Source: Lentisphaerae bacterium WC36
GTDB lineage: Bacteria; Verrucomicrobiota; Lentisphaeria; Victivallales; SZUA-371
Direction: 5' to 3'
Assembly: GCA_020683205.1 (NCBI GenBank)
Contig: CP085689.1
Coordinates: forward strand, 3,342,230-3,406,229
DNA: 64,000 bases
The number at the start of each line of letters is the position of its first letter. Positions within the stretch are counted from its first letter, which is position 1. Both the position numbers and the translations under genes were made by a program. The notes under the pieces are model-generated. The model was not told where the DNA came from. It saw only the letters and a program-made list of their open reading frames with translations, and ran no database searches. Positions 54,725 to 62,918 of this stretch are shown piece after piece.

Positions 54725-54770
54725 TAATTCACCATTAATTTATCGTTAAAAAGCTCTCTATAGTTAAATT

Positions 54771-54800
54771 TTACCTAAATTCCCCTAAATTCCCCTATTT
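54771..54800 (-). promoter_or_regulatory. mraZ box: MraZ-box-like operator (direct repeats)
   Basis: On the minus strand the sequence GGGGA-ATTTA-GGGGA-ATTTA-GGTAA has two exact 5-base boxes and one degenerate box, each separated by 5 bases. E. coli MraZ binds TGGGN boxes with the same 5-base gaps. It lies just after the mraZ -10 box, where binding would block the polymerase. Confidence 0.7.
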
Positions 54801-54806
54801 ATAACT

Positions 54807-54834
54807 AATATAGTGAATTGTACTGCTAAATCAA
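54807..54834 (-). promoter_or_regulatory. Promoter of the mraZ operon
   Basis: On the minus strand TTGATT (54829-54834), a 16-base spacer and TATATT (54807-54812). Transcription would start near 54800, directly in the operator. Confidence 0.7.
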
Positions 54835-55023
54835 GGGTTAATAACGATTTATAAATAAAAAAAAGTCAAAAATTGTCAAAATTGCACAGCGAAATAAATT
54901 ATAAATGTGCTTTTTTTGCATATTTGTATTGATACCAATGGTTTATGAATATTTGGCATGGGATATGCTGTAATACGTAAAAATGTTTTCGACATGGATA
55001 AAAATTACAATAAAGAGATTAAT

Positions 55024-55269
55024 ATGAGAATAAATTTGAAACATAAACAAATACAAGATTTGCTATCATCAATTGATTATCAATTATCAAAGCGGGAAAT
55101 GCACAAAGTGCGTGACAATATGGAGCTTTTGGCTGCAGAAGCTATTCTTAAGCAGCAGTTGAAGACTATTCAGCGTTTGCAGCACCAACAAACAAAAATC
55201 AATACTATCTTTTGTTCTGCATTGATTCTATTTCTACTTTTGTTAATTATGAGTTTGTTGTTGTTCTGA
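55024..55269 (+). CDS. Small tail-anchored protein, unknown
   Basis: 81 residues from the ATG at 55024 (weak AAGAG site); the same frame extends upstream to an ATG at 54958 (103 residues), which has no ribosome site. It has an amphipathic, probably coiled-coil first part (LSSIDYQLSKREMHKVRDNM, LLAAEAILKQQLKTIQRLQH) and a very hydrophobic C-terminal end (FCSALILFLLLLIMSLLLF), so it would be membrane-attached by its tail. No family is recognised. It is divergent from mraZ. The helical/hydrophobic logic supports a real gene, but it is short. Confidence 0.55.
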   Translation: MRINLKHKQIQDLLSSIDYQLSKREMHKVRDNMELLAAEAILKQQLKTIQRLQHQQTKINTIFCSALILFLLLLIMSLLLF

Positions 55270-55277
55270 CATTTTTG

Positions 55278-55306
55278 TTGAAATTTTCATTGTTAAAATC
55301 TATAAT
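55278..55306 (+). promoter_or_regulatory. Promoter of the YSC84-type lipoprotein gene
   Basis: TTGAAA (55278-55283), a 17-base spacer and a perfect TATAAT (55301-55306), 35 bases before the start codon. Confidence 0.75.
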
Positions 55307-55340
55307 CAACATTAGAACCTTAAAAAATAGAGGACTAACA

Positions 55341-55913
55341 ATGAATAAATTTATTAGAATTTTTGGTATAACTTTGCTAGCAGTTGTAACGACTTCTTGT
55401 TTGTCTCCCAGTGGAAATAACCTTGAGGAGCAACGAGAAAATGCAAAATTGATGCAGGCACAAGCTTTGGCACAATTTATTAAATCAGATCCACGATTAA
55501 AACTTGCTGTAGACAATGCTGCTGGTTATGCAGTTGTGAATGCGACAGGAGTTGACATATTTTTGCCTTCAACGGAAAGTGGCTGGGGTGTTTTATATTA
55601 TAAAGGAAGTAATAGCTATACTTATACAAAGCTTCTTTCACTTGGAATTGGTTTAGGATTAGGTATTCGTGATTTCAGAAGTTTGTATGTTTTTGATGCC
55701 CCAAAAGATATTCAATATTTTTTAGACCATGGTTGGTTTTTGGGAGCTCAGGCCAATGCTGCATTTAAATTTGATTACGATGGAGCAGGGGGCGCGACTG
55801 CCTATGAAGTCGCCCCTGGGATAAAATTGTACAAGTTAAATAAAACAGCAGTTGTTCTACACGCTACAATTCAAGGAACAAGAATTTGGAAAAATAGTGA
55901 TTTATCTAAATAG
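55341..55913 (+). CDS. YSC84-domain lipoprotein
   Basis: 191 residues from the ATG at 55341 (AGAGGA upstream); the longer frame from 55212 overlaps the preceding gene and promoter. The lipoprotein signal ends with TTSC (lipobox, cysteine about 20). The rest is a YSC84 (lipid-binding SYLF) domain: KLAVDNAAGYAVVNATGVD, GWGVLYYKGSNSYTYTKLL, GIGLGLGIRDFRSLYVF, GWFLGAQANAAFKFDYDG and GIKLYKLNKTAVVLHA. In bacteria such proteins are exported and may bind lipids; the function is not known. Confidence 0.85.
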   Translation: MNKFIRIFGITLLAVVTTSCLSPSGNNLEEQRENAKLMQAQALAQFIKSDPRLKLAVDNAAGYAVVNATGVDIFLPSTESGWGVLYYKGSNSYTYTKLLSLGIGLGLGIRDFRSLYVFDAPKDIQYFLDHGWFLGAQANAAFKFDYDGAGGATAYEVAPGIKLYKLNKTAVVLHATIQGTRIWKNSDLSK

Positions 55914-55927
55914 TTATATTATAATAA

Positions 55928-55964
55928 ACACAAAAAAACCGATTTAGTTAATACTAAATCGGTT
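55928..55964 (-). terminator. Terminator shared by rpmB copy 1 and the lipoprotein gene
   Basis: A perfect 12-base-pair stem (55937-55948 with 55953-55964) with a 4-base loop. The minus strand has a seven-base T run after it, so it mainly ends the rpmB transcript. Confidence 0.85.
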
Positions 55965-55986
55965 GGAAATTCTTCGAAAGTGTTGA

Positions 55987-56211
55987 TTACTTTTCAACTT
56001 TACCGCTTCTAATACATGCAGTACATACTTTCATTTTCTTTACGCCGTGCTCAGTCTTTGCTTTCACAGTTTGGATATTTGGCTTGAAAGTACGTTTATT
56101 ATTTTTTACAACGTGTAAACCAATACCACCAGCTTTTTTCGCAAGACCTTTACGGACAATTGATCCACCAACAACTTTTTTCTTGCCGCAGATTTGACAT
56201 ACATTACTCAT
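55987..56211 (-). CDS. rpmB: Ribosomal protein bL28, copy 1
   Basis: 74 residues. Large-subunit protein with the L28 pattern: MSNVCQICGKKKVVGGSIVR, HVVKNNKRTFKPNIQTVK and KKMKVCTACIRSGKV. Both CxxC pairs are present, so this is the zinc-binding (C+) type. It differs from copy 2 by a single residue (Val instead of Ala before KKMKV), although the DNA differs at many third positions. It lies 135 bases after a tRNA-Lys gene. The leader right before the ATG (GAGGTAAACT) is the same in both copies. Confidence 0.95.
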   Translation of the reverse strand: MSNVCQICGKKKVVGGSIVRKGLAKKAGGIGLHVVKNNKRTFKPNIQTVKAKTEHGVKKMKVCTACIRSGKVEK

Positions 56212-56346
56212 AGTTTACCTCGTTTGCCGTAAATTTATCTTTTAAATTAACCGGCTTTATTTCTGGTATTAATTTTACCGGTCGTAATTTCTTCTATATA
56301 TTACTTAATACTTAAATTTTTTTATTTTAAATTTAAAATAAAAAAA

Positions 56347-56422
56347 TGGTGGGTTGACTGGGACTCGAACCCAGGACCACCGCCTTAAAAGGGCGATGCT
56401 CTACCGACTGAGCTATCAACCC
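56347..56422 (-). tRNA. tRNA-Lys (anticodon TTT), copy 1
   Basis: 76 bases with CCA encoded. The acceptor stem GGGTTGA pairs with TCAACCC. The anticodon loop is CTTTTAA, giving TTT, and the T loop is TTCGAGT. Its body is identical to copy 2. Confidence 0.97.
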
Positions 56423-56447
56423 ACCTAGTATAGCAATTTGAGCTTTT

Positions 56448-56475
56448 AATTTATCATGTTTGATAAAAAAATCAA
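56448..56475 (-). promoter_or_regulatory. Promoter of tRNA-Lys/rpmB copy 1, with hairpin
   Basis: On the minus strand TTGATT (56470-56475), a 16-base spacer and TAAATT (56448-56453). This is the position equivalent to the promoter of copy 2 but with weaker boxes. An 8-base-pair hairpin (TGTTTGAT/ATCAAACA) overlaps the -35 box and spacer and may also end transcription from the upstream rpmB. Confidence 0.45.
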
Positions 56476-56497
56476 ACACAAAATTTTAAAAAGTCAA

Positions 56498-56722
56498 TTA
56501 TTTTTCAACTTTACCACTTCTAATACAAGCAGTACATACTTTCATTTTTTTAGCGCCATGTTCAGTCTTTGCTTTAACGGTCTGAATATTTGGCTTAAAA
56601 GTACGTTTGTTATTTTTTACAACGTGTAAACCAATACCGCCAGCTTTTTTAGCAAGACCTTTACGGACAATTGATCCACCTACGACTTTTTTCTTACCGC
56701 AGATTTGACATACATTACTCAT
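56498..56722 (-). CDS. rpmB: Ribosomal protein bL28, copy 2
   Basis: 74 residues, identical to copy 1 except one Ala/Val change. The four zinc-binding cysteines (CQIC, CTAC) are kept. The DNA differs from copy 1 at roughly 18 positions, nearly all silent, so it is an old duplicate under protein-level selection rather than an assembly duplicate. It lies 83 bases after tRNA-Lys copy 2 and shares its promoter. The leader CGAGGTAAACT is conserved with copy 1. Confidence 0.95.
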   Translation of the reverse strand: MSNVCQICGKKKVVGGSIVRKGLAKKAGGIGLHVVKNNKRTFKPNIQTVKAKTEHGAKKMKVCTACIRSGKVEK

Positions 56723-56805
56723 AGTTTACCTCGTTTACCGTAAAAAATCTGTTACAATTTTTCGCTTTTAAATTATTTTTTTAATTGCTATTTAAAGTGA
56801 AAAAA

Positions 56806-56881
56806 TGGTGGGTTGACTGGGACTCGAACCCAGGACCACCGCCTTAAAAGGGCGATGCTCTACCGACTGAGCTATCAACCC
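56806..56881 (-). tRNA. tRNA-Lys (anticodon TTT), copy 2
   Basis: 76 bases with encoded CCA and sequence identical to copy 1 (acceptor GGGTTGA/TCAACCC, anticodon loop CTTTTAA). It is the first gene of the upstream tRNA-Lys/rpmB unit. Confidence 0.97.
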
Positions 56882-57187
56882 ACTCTGTTTAGCAATTGAG
56901 TTTTTAATATAACATTAAATCTTGATGTGTCAAGTTTAAAATTTAGATATTTTAAAAACTTTATTAAGCTACAATTTTTTAAACAACACCATTCATTTTG
57001 TGAATGGATTTTTAAATTAACACCTGATTTTTGTTTTTCAAGTCAAATTTAAAAAAAATGCTGATTTATTAAATTTGCTGTTGGACTAGCATTATTATTA
57101 AACGTTATCAGCAACGATTTAGAAAATACACTTTAAATTAGAAAATGCAACTTTTTATATGCAAATTTCGCTCTTTTTTTTTGTCTC
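56882..57187. other. Intergenic region between tRNA-Lys copy 2 and patatin gene
   Basis: 306 AT-rich bases. They hold the tRNA-Lys promoter and a 7-base-pair hairpin (CCATTCA 56989-56995 with TGAATGG 57001-57007), which may end the patatin transcript. No open frame stands out. Confidence 0.5.
56906..56933 (-). promoter_or_regulatory. Strong promoter of tRNA-Lys/rpmB copy 2
   Basis: On the minus strand a perfect TTGACA (56928-56933), a 16-base spacer and TATATT (56906-56911), 25 bases before the tRNA. Confidence 0.8.
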
Positions 57188-58303
57188 TTACTGTAGTGGA
57201 ATATTGCTCTTCCATGCTGTTTTTTTCTTAATATCTTGATAGCCAGCTTGATATAGTTTTTCTAGGTCTTTTTTGTTGAAATCCATTTTTTCTGAGTTTA
57301 AGTTAATATCTCCTGCAATAGAGCAGTAATAGTATTCATTTTTGACGTTTCCTTTTAGAGTTATTTCTTTGGTTTCAATTAAGCTGAAATATGCTCTGGC
57401 GTTGATTAAATCATAAATAAATGTTGAAAAAAGAGGGATGAAGCTCTCTTTGATTTCTCTTTTTGGGAGGTTAATAACTTGATTGTTTAAGATAGCAAAA
57501 ACTCTTGTTTTTTTTAGTTCTTGATGTTTTTCAATCATCCAAGGTGCTAAAAACATACTTCTCTTTGTTGAATCGCAGTGTGTGACACTATAAAAGTTGT
57601 CAATTTTTACTTTTGCATTGTAGTAATTGAAACGAACAGGAGGATAGAACCCTGGTACCGAACAGCTTGCTTGCAAAATTTTATAATATAGACGATAACG
57701 TTCTTCGCTTGGTAGGTTGGCTATTTTTCCCATGTCCCATATTGTTAATTTATTAGCATTGAGTTCGGTTGTTGCGACAAAAAGTCTACGTCCTTGATTG
57801 TGTAGCTTTGCCACTTGATCAATCATTTTTTTTGAAATGCTGGAACTGATGATTTTTTCTAATGGAGCTGAAGAGCTGTATGAGCTGCGCCAAATTGTGA
57901 AAAAATTTGGTGAAACGAGATCGTTTCTTGTTATTGAGGTGTAGGCAGTTTTGATTGTTTGCATACTATTTTTATCGTTAATAAAGGCACTTGTTGCAAG
58001 GAGTGCTCCTGTTGAAACTCCAGTTATGATATCGAAGTTTGGCATTCTTTCTTCATGCCAAGCGTTCAGAATGCCTGCGCCATATGCTCCAAAGCCGCCT
58101 CCGCCAGATATAATTAAAATATTTTGCTCAGTTTTTTTTGATTTTGGGATTATGCGTTTTTCAAGCGCTTGTACATGACTCATTGAAATGCTATACTGAG
58201 CATTTAATAAATCGTTTTCATTATATTTTTCTGGAGTTGAACAGCCTGGTAGTATTAATGATGATAGTCCAGTAAGCATTAGAATTAGAGATTTTTTCTT
58301 CAT
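57188..58303 (-). CDS. Patatin-like phospholipase lipoprotein
   Basis: 371 residues. The lipoprotein signal ends LPGC (cysteine about residue 21). The patatin domain has the oxyanion hole ISGGGGFGAYGAGIL and the nucleophile elbow GVSTGA with S97. The usual catalytic DG(G/A) motif is not clear: the expected place reads VKIDNFYSVTHCD, with Asp but no Gly after it. It probably hydrolyses lipids in the periplasm or outer membrane, unless the altered Asp motif has made it inactive. GGAGA precedes the ATG. Monocistronic. Confidence 0.85.
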   Translation of the reverse strand: MKKKSLILMLTGLSSLILPGCSTPEKYNENDLLNAQYSISMSHVQALEKRIIPKSKKTEQNILIISGGGGFGAYGAGILNAWHEERMPNFDIITGVSTGALLATSAFINDKNSMQTIKTAYTSITRNDLVSPNFFTIWRSSYSSSAPLEKIISSSISKKMIDQVAKLHNQGRRLFVATTELNANKLTIWDMGKIANLPSEERYRLYYKILQASCSVPGFYPPVRFNYYNAKVKIDNFYSVTHCDSTKRSMFLAPWMIEKHQELKKTRVFAILNNQVINLPKREIKESFIPLFSTFIYDLINARAYFSLIETKEITLKGNVKNEYYYCSIAGDINLNSEKMDFNKKDLEKLYQAGYQDIKKKTAWKSNIPLQ

Positions 58304-58556
58304 TTTGTTTCTCCGTAAAGTAAAGCATTATAGGGTATTTTTAAAAATAGAGTATTGAATTTAATAATTTTCTAAAAGCTAAAGTCTTTGAATTTTTCTT
58401 CAAAATCAATTTTTAGAAATAATTTTAATGCTTTTATATATGTTTAATATAATTTTAAGAATTACGCTTATGTTATTAAAATAGTGGTTTAAGTGAAAAT
58501 TAAAAGGGGAAAATTATAAAATCATTTATACAGAAGTATATAAAGGTGGTAAAAAA

Positions 58557-58632
58557 TGGAGCGAGTGATGGGATTCGAACCCACGACAATCACGTTGGCA
58601 ACGTGATGCTCTACCAACTGAGCTACACTCGC
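58557..58632 (-). tRNA. tRNA-Gly (anticodon GCC)
   Basis: 76 bases with CCA encoded. The acceptor GCGAGTG pairs with CACTCGC. The anticodon stem-loop is TCACG-TTGCCAA-CGTGA, giving anticodon GCC, and the T loop is TTCGAAT. Confidence 0.97.
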
Positions 58633-58823
58633 AAATCTCAAGCTAAATTATTATTTAGTTGATAAAAGTAACAATACATTAATTTCTATAAAAGTCAAAC
58701 GTAAAAATTAAAAAAAAGTGATATACTTTTGGAAGATAAGCAGGTTTTATTTTGAAATATTAAAACAATTCTTATCAAATGGTTGTGTTGTAATAGTTTG
58801 AGATGTTTGTGACATTACATTAT

Positions 58824-58871
58824 TAAAAGAAACTGCAAGATGATTGCTTTTTGGGCTAATCAAACTTGCAG
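58824..58871 (-). terminator. Terminator of the secreted 455-residue protein gene
   Basis: On the minus strand CTGCAAG pairs with CTTGCAG (58865-58871 with 58833-58839) and GATT/AATC pair inside. TTTCTTTT follows. Confidence 0.7.
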
Positions 58872-58900
58872 AAATGATTTTCTAAAATTAATATTTCTAA

Positions 58901-60268
58901 TTATTTTTTTGTAGTTTTTTCAATAGGGCGTTTGACGAGGACGTTAATGAAGAACTTTTTAGAACTGCTTCTGACGCTCACCTCTACAGAATTCTTTTTT
59001 CCCGCCCAGCTATATTGTTTTTTGTCAGTTTTTTCAGAAAGTTTTCCTTCAATCAATGCACTAGAAACATTAGCTGGTCGAGAAACCATTGGCTCTTCTA
59101 ATTGAGTTGGGAATATTTCAGGGTATCCATAAAAAGCAAAAACTTTGTTTGCATAGTCATGAAGAGATTGGTATGTTTTAAACTCTCTATTAATTACAAA
59201 TTTATACATCTTGTCCCCAATAAAGTAGAATGTAACAAATTGGCCTTTATTTTTGGTTGGGTAATATTTATAGCTTGTTTTATCAGTGATATTAGCTTGA
59301 GCAAATTCTTTTTGAGCGCATAGAGTATATGCTGATTCTAAAGAGCTATTCCAAACAATATTTCCATATCCTGCAATCGCATCAACTCCATAATTTTTAC
59401 TTGAAAGTTCTTTTCTGTATTTTATGGCTGTCGTTAAAAATTTATAATATTCTTTAGGTTTGCTGTTGTTTCTTTCATCCTCTGGTATTGTTGGGCCTTT
59501 TGTTACGCTTGAAATAAGCATCTCACGCTTTTTTATTTTAATCATATAATCGACAATATTTTGCGCAGTAGTCCAGTGTTCATTGTGCCATATATAACCA
59601 TTTTTTAAATTAAGGTTTTCATCGGCTTTCTTTAATTTTGGAATTATGCTTTTTGCATAGAGTTTTTTTGTTAGTTCATATTTTGCAACACTTGTACGAA
59701 TGTAAGATTTTTTCTCTGATTGGCGTTTTTTAGCATCAAACAGATATTGATAGTTTAGATCAATATCATAAAGTTGAATAGTTTTTGCGCCGATTGTTAC
59801 TCCTTTGTCACTAATTGATGTTAATGGACCTGTTAGTTTATAAGGTTTTGTTCCAATCGTGAAGTAGATAGTGACAGTATCGCCAACAGATGCTCCCTTA
59901 AATTTTACATTAGCGACTTTTGCCGCGCGCTCTGTGATTTGTTGTTTGTTTAAGCTATAGCGTTCTTGAGCTTTTTTAAGAGCTTCTGCTTCATAGTCAA
60001 CGGTAGAATCATCACGCATTTTTTTGCTCGGCTTTAGTACGGTGATTTGTTTGACCGCTTGATAGATTTTTGATTGAGTTTCTGCTGCAAAAATATCATT
60101 GCTAGTTGCGATTCGATTAAATTTTTCTTTAATAGAATTAATGATTAGCGTTGATTTCAGGGATTTGGCATTTTGAATTGCAAAACTGTTTAAATTGAAA
60201 GCGAAGAAAGAAACTGCAATTGCAACTAAGAGAACAGCTTGTTGTCTAAAAAGAAAGGGATTTTTCAT
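58901..60268 (-). CDS. Unknown secreted protein
   Basis: 455 residues. A signal peptide (about 1-31, ending NSFA) is followed by a helical region. A small beta domain (about 125-175: VKFKGASVGDTVTIYFTIGT, LTGPLTSISDKGVTIGAKTI) resembles an SH3- or Sm-like barrel. A long basic helical middle part follows. A further beta-rich domain lies near 340-395 (GQFVTFYFIGDKMYKFVINR, YANKVFAFYGYPEIFPTQ), and the last stretch is SVEVSVRSSSKKFFINVLVK. No family is recognised and no cysteine or active-site motif is evident. Monocistronic, ended by a good terminator. Confidence 0.65.
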   Translation of the reverse strand: MKNPFLFRQQAVLLVAIAVSFFAFNLNSFAIQNAKSLKSTLIINSIKEKFNRIATSNDIFAAETQSKIYQAVKQITVLKPSKKMRDDSTVDYEAEALKKAQERYSLNKQQITERAAKVANVKFKGASVGDTVTIYFTIGTKPYKLTGPLTSISDKGVTIGAKTIQLYDIDLNYQYLFDAKKRQSEKKSYIRTSVAKYELTKKLYAKSIIPKLKKADENLNLKNGYIWHNEHWTTAQNIVDYMIKIKKREMLISSVTKGPTIPEDERNNSKPKEYYKFLTTAIKYRKELSSKNYGVDAIAGYGNIVWNSSLESAYTLCAQKEFAQANITDKTSYKYYPTKNKGQFVTFYFIGDKMYKFVINREFKTYQSLHDYANKVFAFYGYPEIFPTQLEEPMVSRPANVSSALIEGKLSEKTDKKQYSWAGKKNSVEVSVRSSSKKFFINVLVKRPIEKTTKK

Positions 60269-60551
60269 TAGTATAATAGTTCCTGCTATAATTAAATTTT
60301 AATTCCAAATTGAAAGAGTGTCGTAAAACTTAAAAATATACCACACTATAATTATTTTAGCAAAAAAAAAGCGAAAAATCAATTAATAAATTACAAATAA
60401 CCTAAAAAATTGCTATATTGTAATTGTTAAAAGAAAAATCGTCTCAAGATGTCATTAGTAAAATTGGCATTATTTATGAATGATAGCTTCTAATTTAGTT
60501 ATGACTAGGAGTTTCCTATGCAACAATAATTACCAAGAGAATTTTAATAAT

Positions 60552-61472
60552 ATGGCAAATGTATATACAAAAGAGATTTCAAAAGAGCAAGCTGCTAAAC
60601 TTAAAGAATATTTGGAGAAAAATGAACACCTTTATGAATTAGGAGAATTGAATTACGGACTGTTTAAAGCAAAAGGTGATGGCGTTGTTATTAATGCTTA
60701 TAACAGTGGTAAATTGGTGGTTCAGGGAAAGAATATGGGTGACTTTATTCAGTTTATTTTAGAGCCTGAAATTTTGCATGAAGTATCTTATGGCTATGAA
60801 ACTGAATTGATGCTAGAGAGTTTTCAGCCACACGCAGGGGTTGATGAAAGTGGGAAGGGTGATTTTTTTGGACCATTGGTTATTGCCGCTGTTTATGTTA
60901 ATCGTGATAATGCTAAAAAATTGATGGAGCTAGGGGTTGCTGACTCAAAAAGCATTAAAAGTGCTAAGAAAATTTTTGAACTAGCAAAAGCGATAAAAGA
61001 AGAGTGTGGTAGTAACTGTTCAGTTATTACGATAGGTAATGACGCTTATAATCGTATGTATAATAGTTTTAAAAATTTAAATAAACTGTTGGCGTGGGGG
61101 CATGCGAAATCAATTGAAAGTATGTTGGAAAAAACTCCTGAATGCGGTTTGGTAATCAGCGATCAGTTTGCCCGTAATAAAAATGTTATAAAAAATGCCT
61201 TAATGGAAAAAGGACAGCAAATAGAATTGCAGCAAATGCATAAGGCTGAAAGCGATATTGCGGTGGCAGCAGCATCTATTCTAGCTCGAGCCACTTTTGT
61301 GTTTCAATTAAATAAATTATCTGAAAAGCTTGGTTGTGAATTGCCACTTGGTTGTGGAAAGAAAGTAAAAGAAACTGCATTTAAAATAGCACAAGAAAAT
61401 GGAATTGAATTTCTTGACCAAGGCATAAAACAGCACTTTAAGACAAGAAGTGAAATTATTAAGCAATTATAA
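60552..61472 (+). CDS. rnhC: Ribonuclease HIII
   Basis: 306 residues from the ATG at 60552; an in-frame ATG at 60480 would add 24 residues that do not look like the family. RNase HIII cuts RNA in RNA-DNA hybrids. The N-terminal TBP-like substrate-binding domain is present (about 1-85, GLFKAKGDGVVINAYNSGKL). The catalytic domain starts at DESGKGD (D98-E99, with G-K-G-D following, the HIII rather than HII form). Other motifs are VADSKSIKS, LLAWGHAKSIE, SDQFA and KAESDIAVAAASILAR. Normal length. Confidence 0.93.
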   Translation: MANVYTKEISKEQAAKLKEYLEKNEHLYELGELNYGLFKAKGDGVVINAYNSGKLVVQGKNMGDFIQFILEPEILHEVSYGYETELMLESFQPHAGVDESGKGDFFGPLVIAAVYVNRDNAKKLMELGVADSKSIKSAKKIFELAKAIKEECGSNCSVITIGNDAYNRMYNSFKNLNKLLAWGHAKSIESMLEKTPECGLVISDQFARNKNVIKNALMEKGQQIELQQMHKAESDIAVAAASILARATFVFQLNKLSEKLGCELPLGCGKKVKETAFKIAQENGIEFLDQGIKQHFKTRSEIIKQL

Positions 61473-61582
61473 ACGTTTGAATTTGCAAAACAGTTAATTT
61501 GTAATAAATTATTATCTTTGAACATTATAAACAATATGTTGTAAAGATTGTTTAGTGTTGAATGAGAGTTAAATTATTTAAA

Positions 61583-61610
61583 TTGAATGGTTTTTAATAG
61601 AATATATAGT
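61583..61610 (+). promoter_or_regulatory. Promoter of metK
   Basis: TTGAAT (61583-61588), a 16-base spacer and TATAGT (61605-61610), about 25 bases before the ATG. No SAM-riboswitch-like structure could be seen between them. Confidence 0.6.
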
Positions 61611-61636
61611 TATAAAATTATTAGGAGATACCAAAA

Positions 61637-62836
61637 ATGAGTAAGATCCATGCAGAGCATATTTTTACTTCTGAATCAGTTTCAGAAGGTCATCCAGATA
61701 AAGTTTGTGATCAAATTTCAGATGCAATTTTAGATGCATGTTTAAAAGACGATCCACAAAGTCGTGTTGCGTGTGAAACTTTAACAACAACTGATTTAGT
61801 GGTTGTTTCGGGTGAAATCACAACAAATAGTGACGTTAATTACGAAAAAATTGCTCGTGAAGTTGTTGCAGGAATTGGTTATACAGATAATAAAATTGGT
61901 TTTTCGGCTGATGATTGCAAAGTTATGGTTTGTATCCACAAACAGTCGAGTGATATTTCACAAGGCGTTACAGAGGGTGCAGGGCTTCATGATCAGCAAG
62001 GTGCTGGAGACCAAGGTATGATGTTTGGTTTTGCATCGAATGAAACTAAAGAGTTAATGCCTGCTCCAGTTTTATTTTCACATAAAATTGTTCAACGCTT
62101 AGCTGAATTACGTAAAGGACCAGATGCTGAGAAATATAGTTATTTACGTCCTGACTCAAAAAGTCAAGTTTCAGTACGTTACAAAAACGGTAAACCAGTT
62201 GCGGTTGAAACAATTGTAGTTTCACATCAGCATACTGATGATATGGATATTAAAGATCTAGAAGTATTAGTAAAAGAAGTTTCTGAAGAAGTAATTCCTG
62301 CTGAATTCATGAATGAAAACGTTGTTTATCACGTTAACCCAACAGGTAAATTTGTAATTGGTGGACCTCATGGAGACACTGGTTTAACAGGTCGTAAAAT
62401 TATTGTTGACACATATGGTGGCGTTGGTTCACATGGTGGTGGTGCTTTCTCTGGTAAGGACTGCACAAAAGTTGACCGTAGTGCAGCATATATGAGTCGC
62501 TACGTTGCAAAAAATATTGTGGCGGCTGAGTTGGCAGAAAAATGTGAAATTCAAGTAGCATATGCAATTGGTTACCCAGAGCCTTTAAGTGTAAATGTTG
62601 ACACATACGGCACAGGTAAAATTGATGACGATGCAAAATTAGAAGCAGTTGTTCGTGAAGTATTTGACTTAACACCATACGGCATTGTAACAACTTTAGA
62701 TTTACGTCACCCTGCGAAAAATGGATGGAGTTATCAGGATACAGCGGCTTATGGTCACTTTGGTCGTGGCCAATTCCCGTGGGAAAAAACTGATAAAGTT
62801 GAAGTTTTACAAACAGCGGCGGCAAAATATCTTTAA
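61637..62836 (+). CDS. metK: S-adenosylmethionine synthase
   Basis: 399 residues. Makes S-adenosylmethionine from methionine and ATP. Motifs: [23 protein letters not shown]-region [60 protein letters not shown] and the C-terminal [11 protein letters not shown]. Full length. AGGAG lies 10 bases before the ATG. The downstream kinase gene is of the adenosine-kinase type, which fits SAM-cycle recycling. The codon use (many GGT, GTT, CGT) suggests high expression. Confidence 0.98.
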   Translation: MSKIHAEHIFTSESVSEGHPDKVCDQISDAILDACLKDDPQSRVACETLTTTDLVVVSGEITTNSDVNYEKIAREVVAGIGYTDNKIGFSADDCKVMVCIHKQSSDISQGVTEGAGLHDQQGAGDQGMMFGFASNETKELMPAPVLFSHKIVQRLAELRKGPDAEKYSYLRPDSKSQVSVRYKNGKPVAVETIVVSHQHTDDMDIKDLEVLVKEVSEEVIPAEFMNENVVYHVNPTGKFVIGGPHGDTGLTGRKIIVDTYGGVGSHGGGAFSGKDCTKVDRSAAYMSRYVAKNIVAAELAEKCEIQVAYAIGYPEPLSVNVDTYGTGKIDDDAKLEAVVREVFDLTPYGIVTTLDLRHPAKNGWSYQDTAAYGHFGRGQFPWEKTDKVEVLQTAAAKYL

Positions 62837-62854
62837 GATCATTTGAGTAGTAAT

Positions 62855-62894
62855 TTAGCAGTATTGTCTTCAAAGGATAGTACTGCTAATTTTT
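62855..62894 (+). terminator. Terminator after metK
   Basis: TTAGCAGTA (62855-62863) pairs perfectly with TACTGCTAA (62881-62889), followed by TTTTT. Confidence 0.8.
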
Positions 62895-62918
62895 ATAACA
62901 TTATACAAAAGTTTTGAT

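Noticed and set aside
55987-56881. The duplicated tRNA-Lys/rpmB unit as an assembly artefact
   Set aside because: The rpmB copies differ at many silent positions and the spacers differ in length and sequence, which a false duplication would not show.
61473-61636. A SAM riboswitch upstream of metK
   Set aside because: The promoter sits about 25 bases before the start codon, leaving no room for an aptamer in the leader, and no paired elements were visible further upstream.
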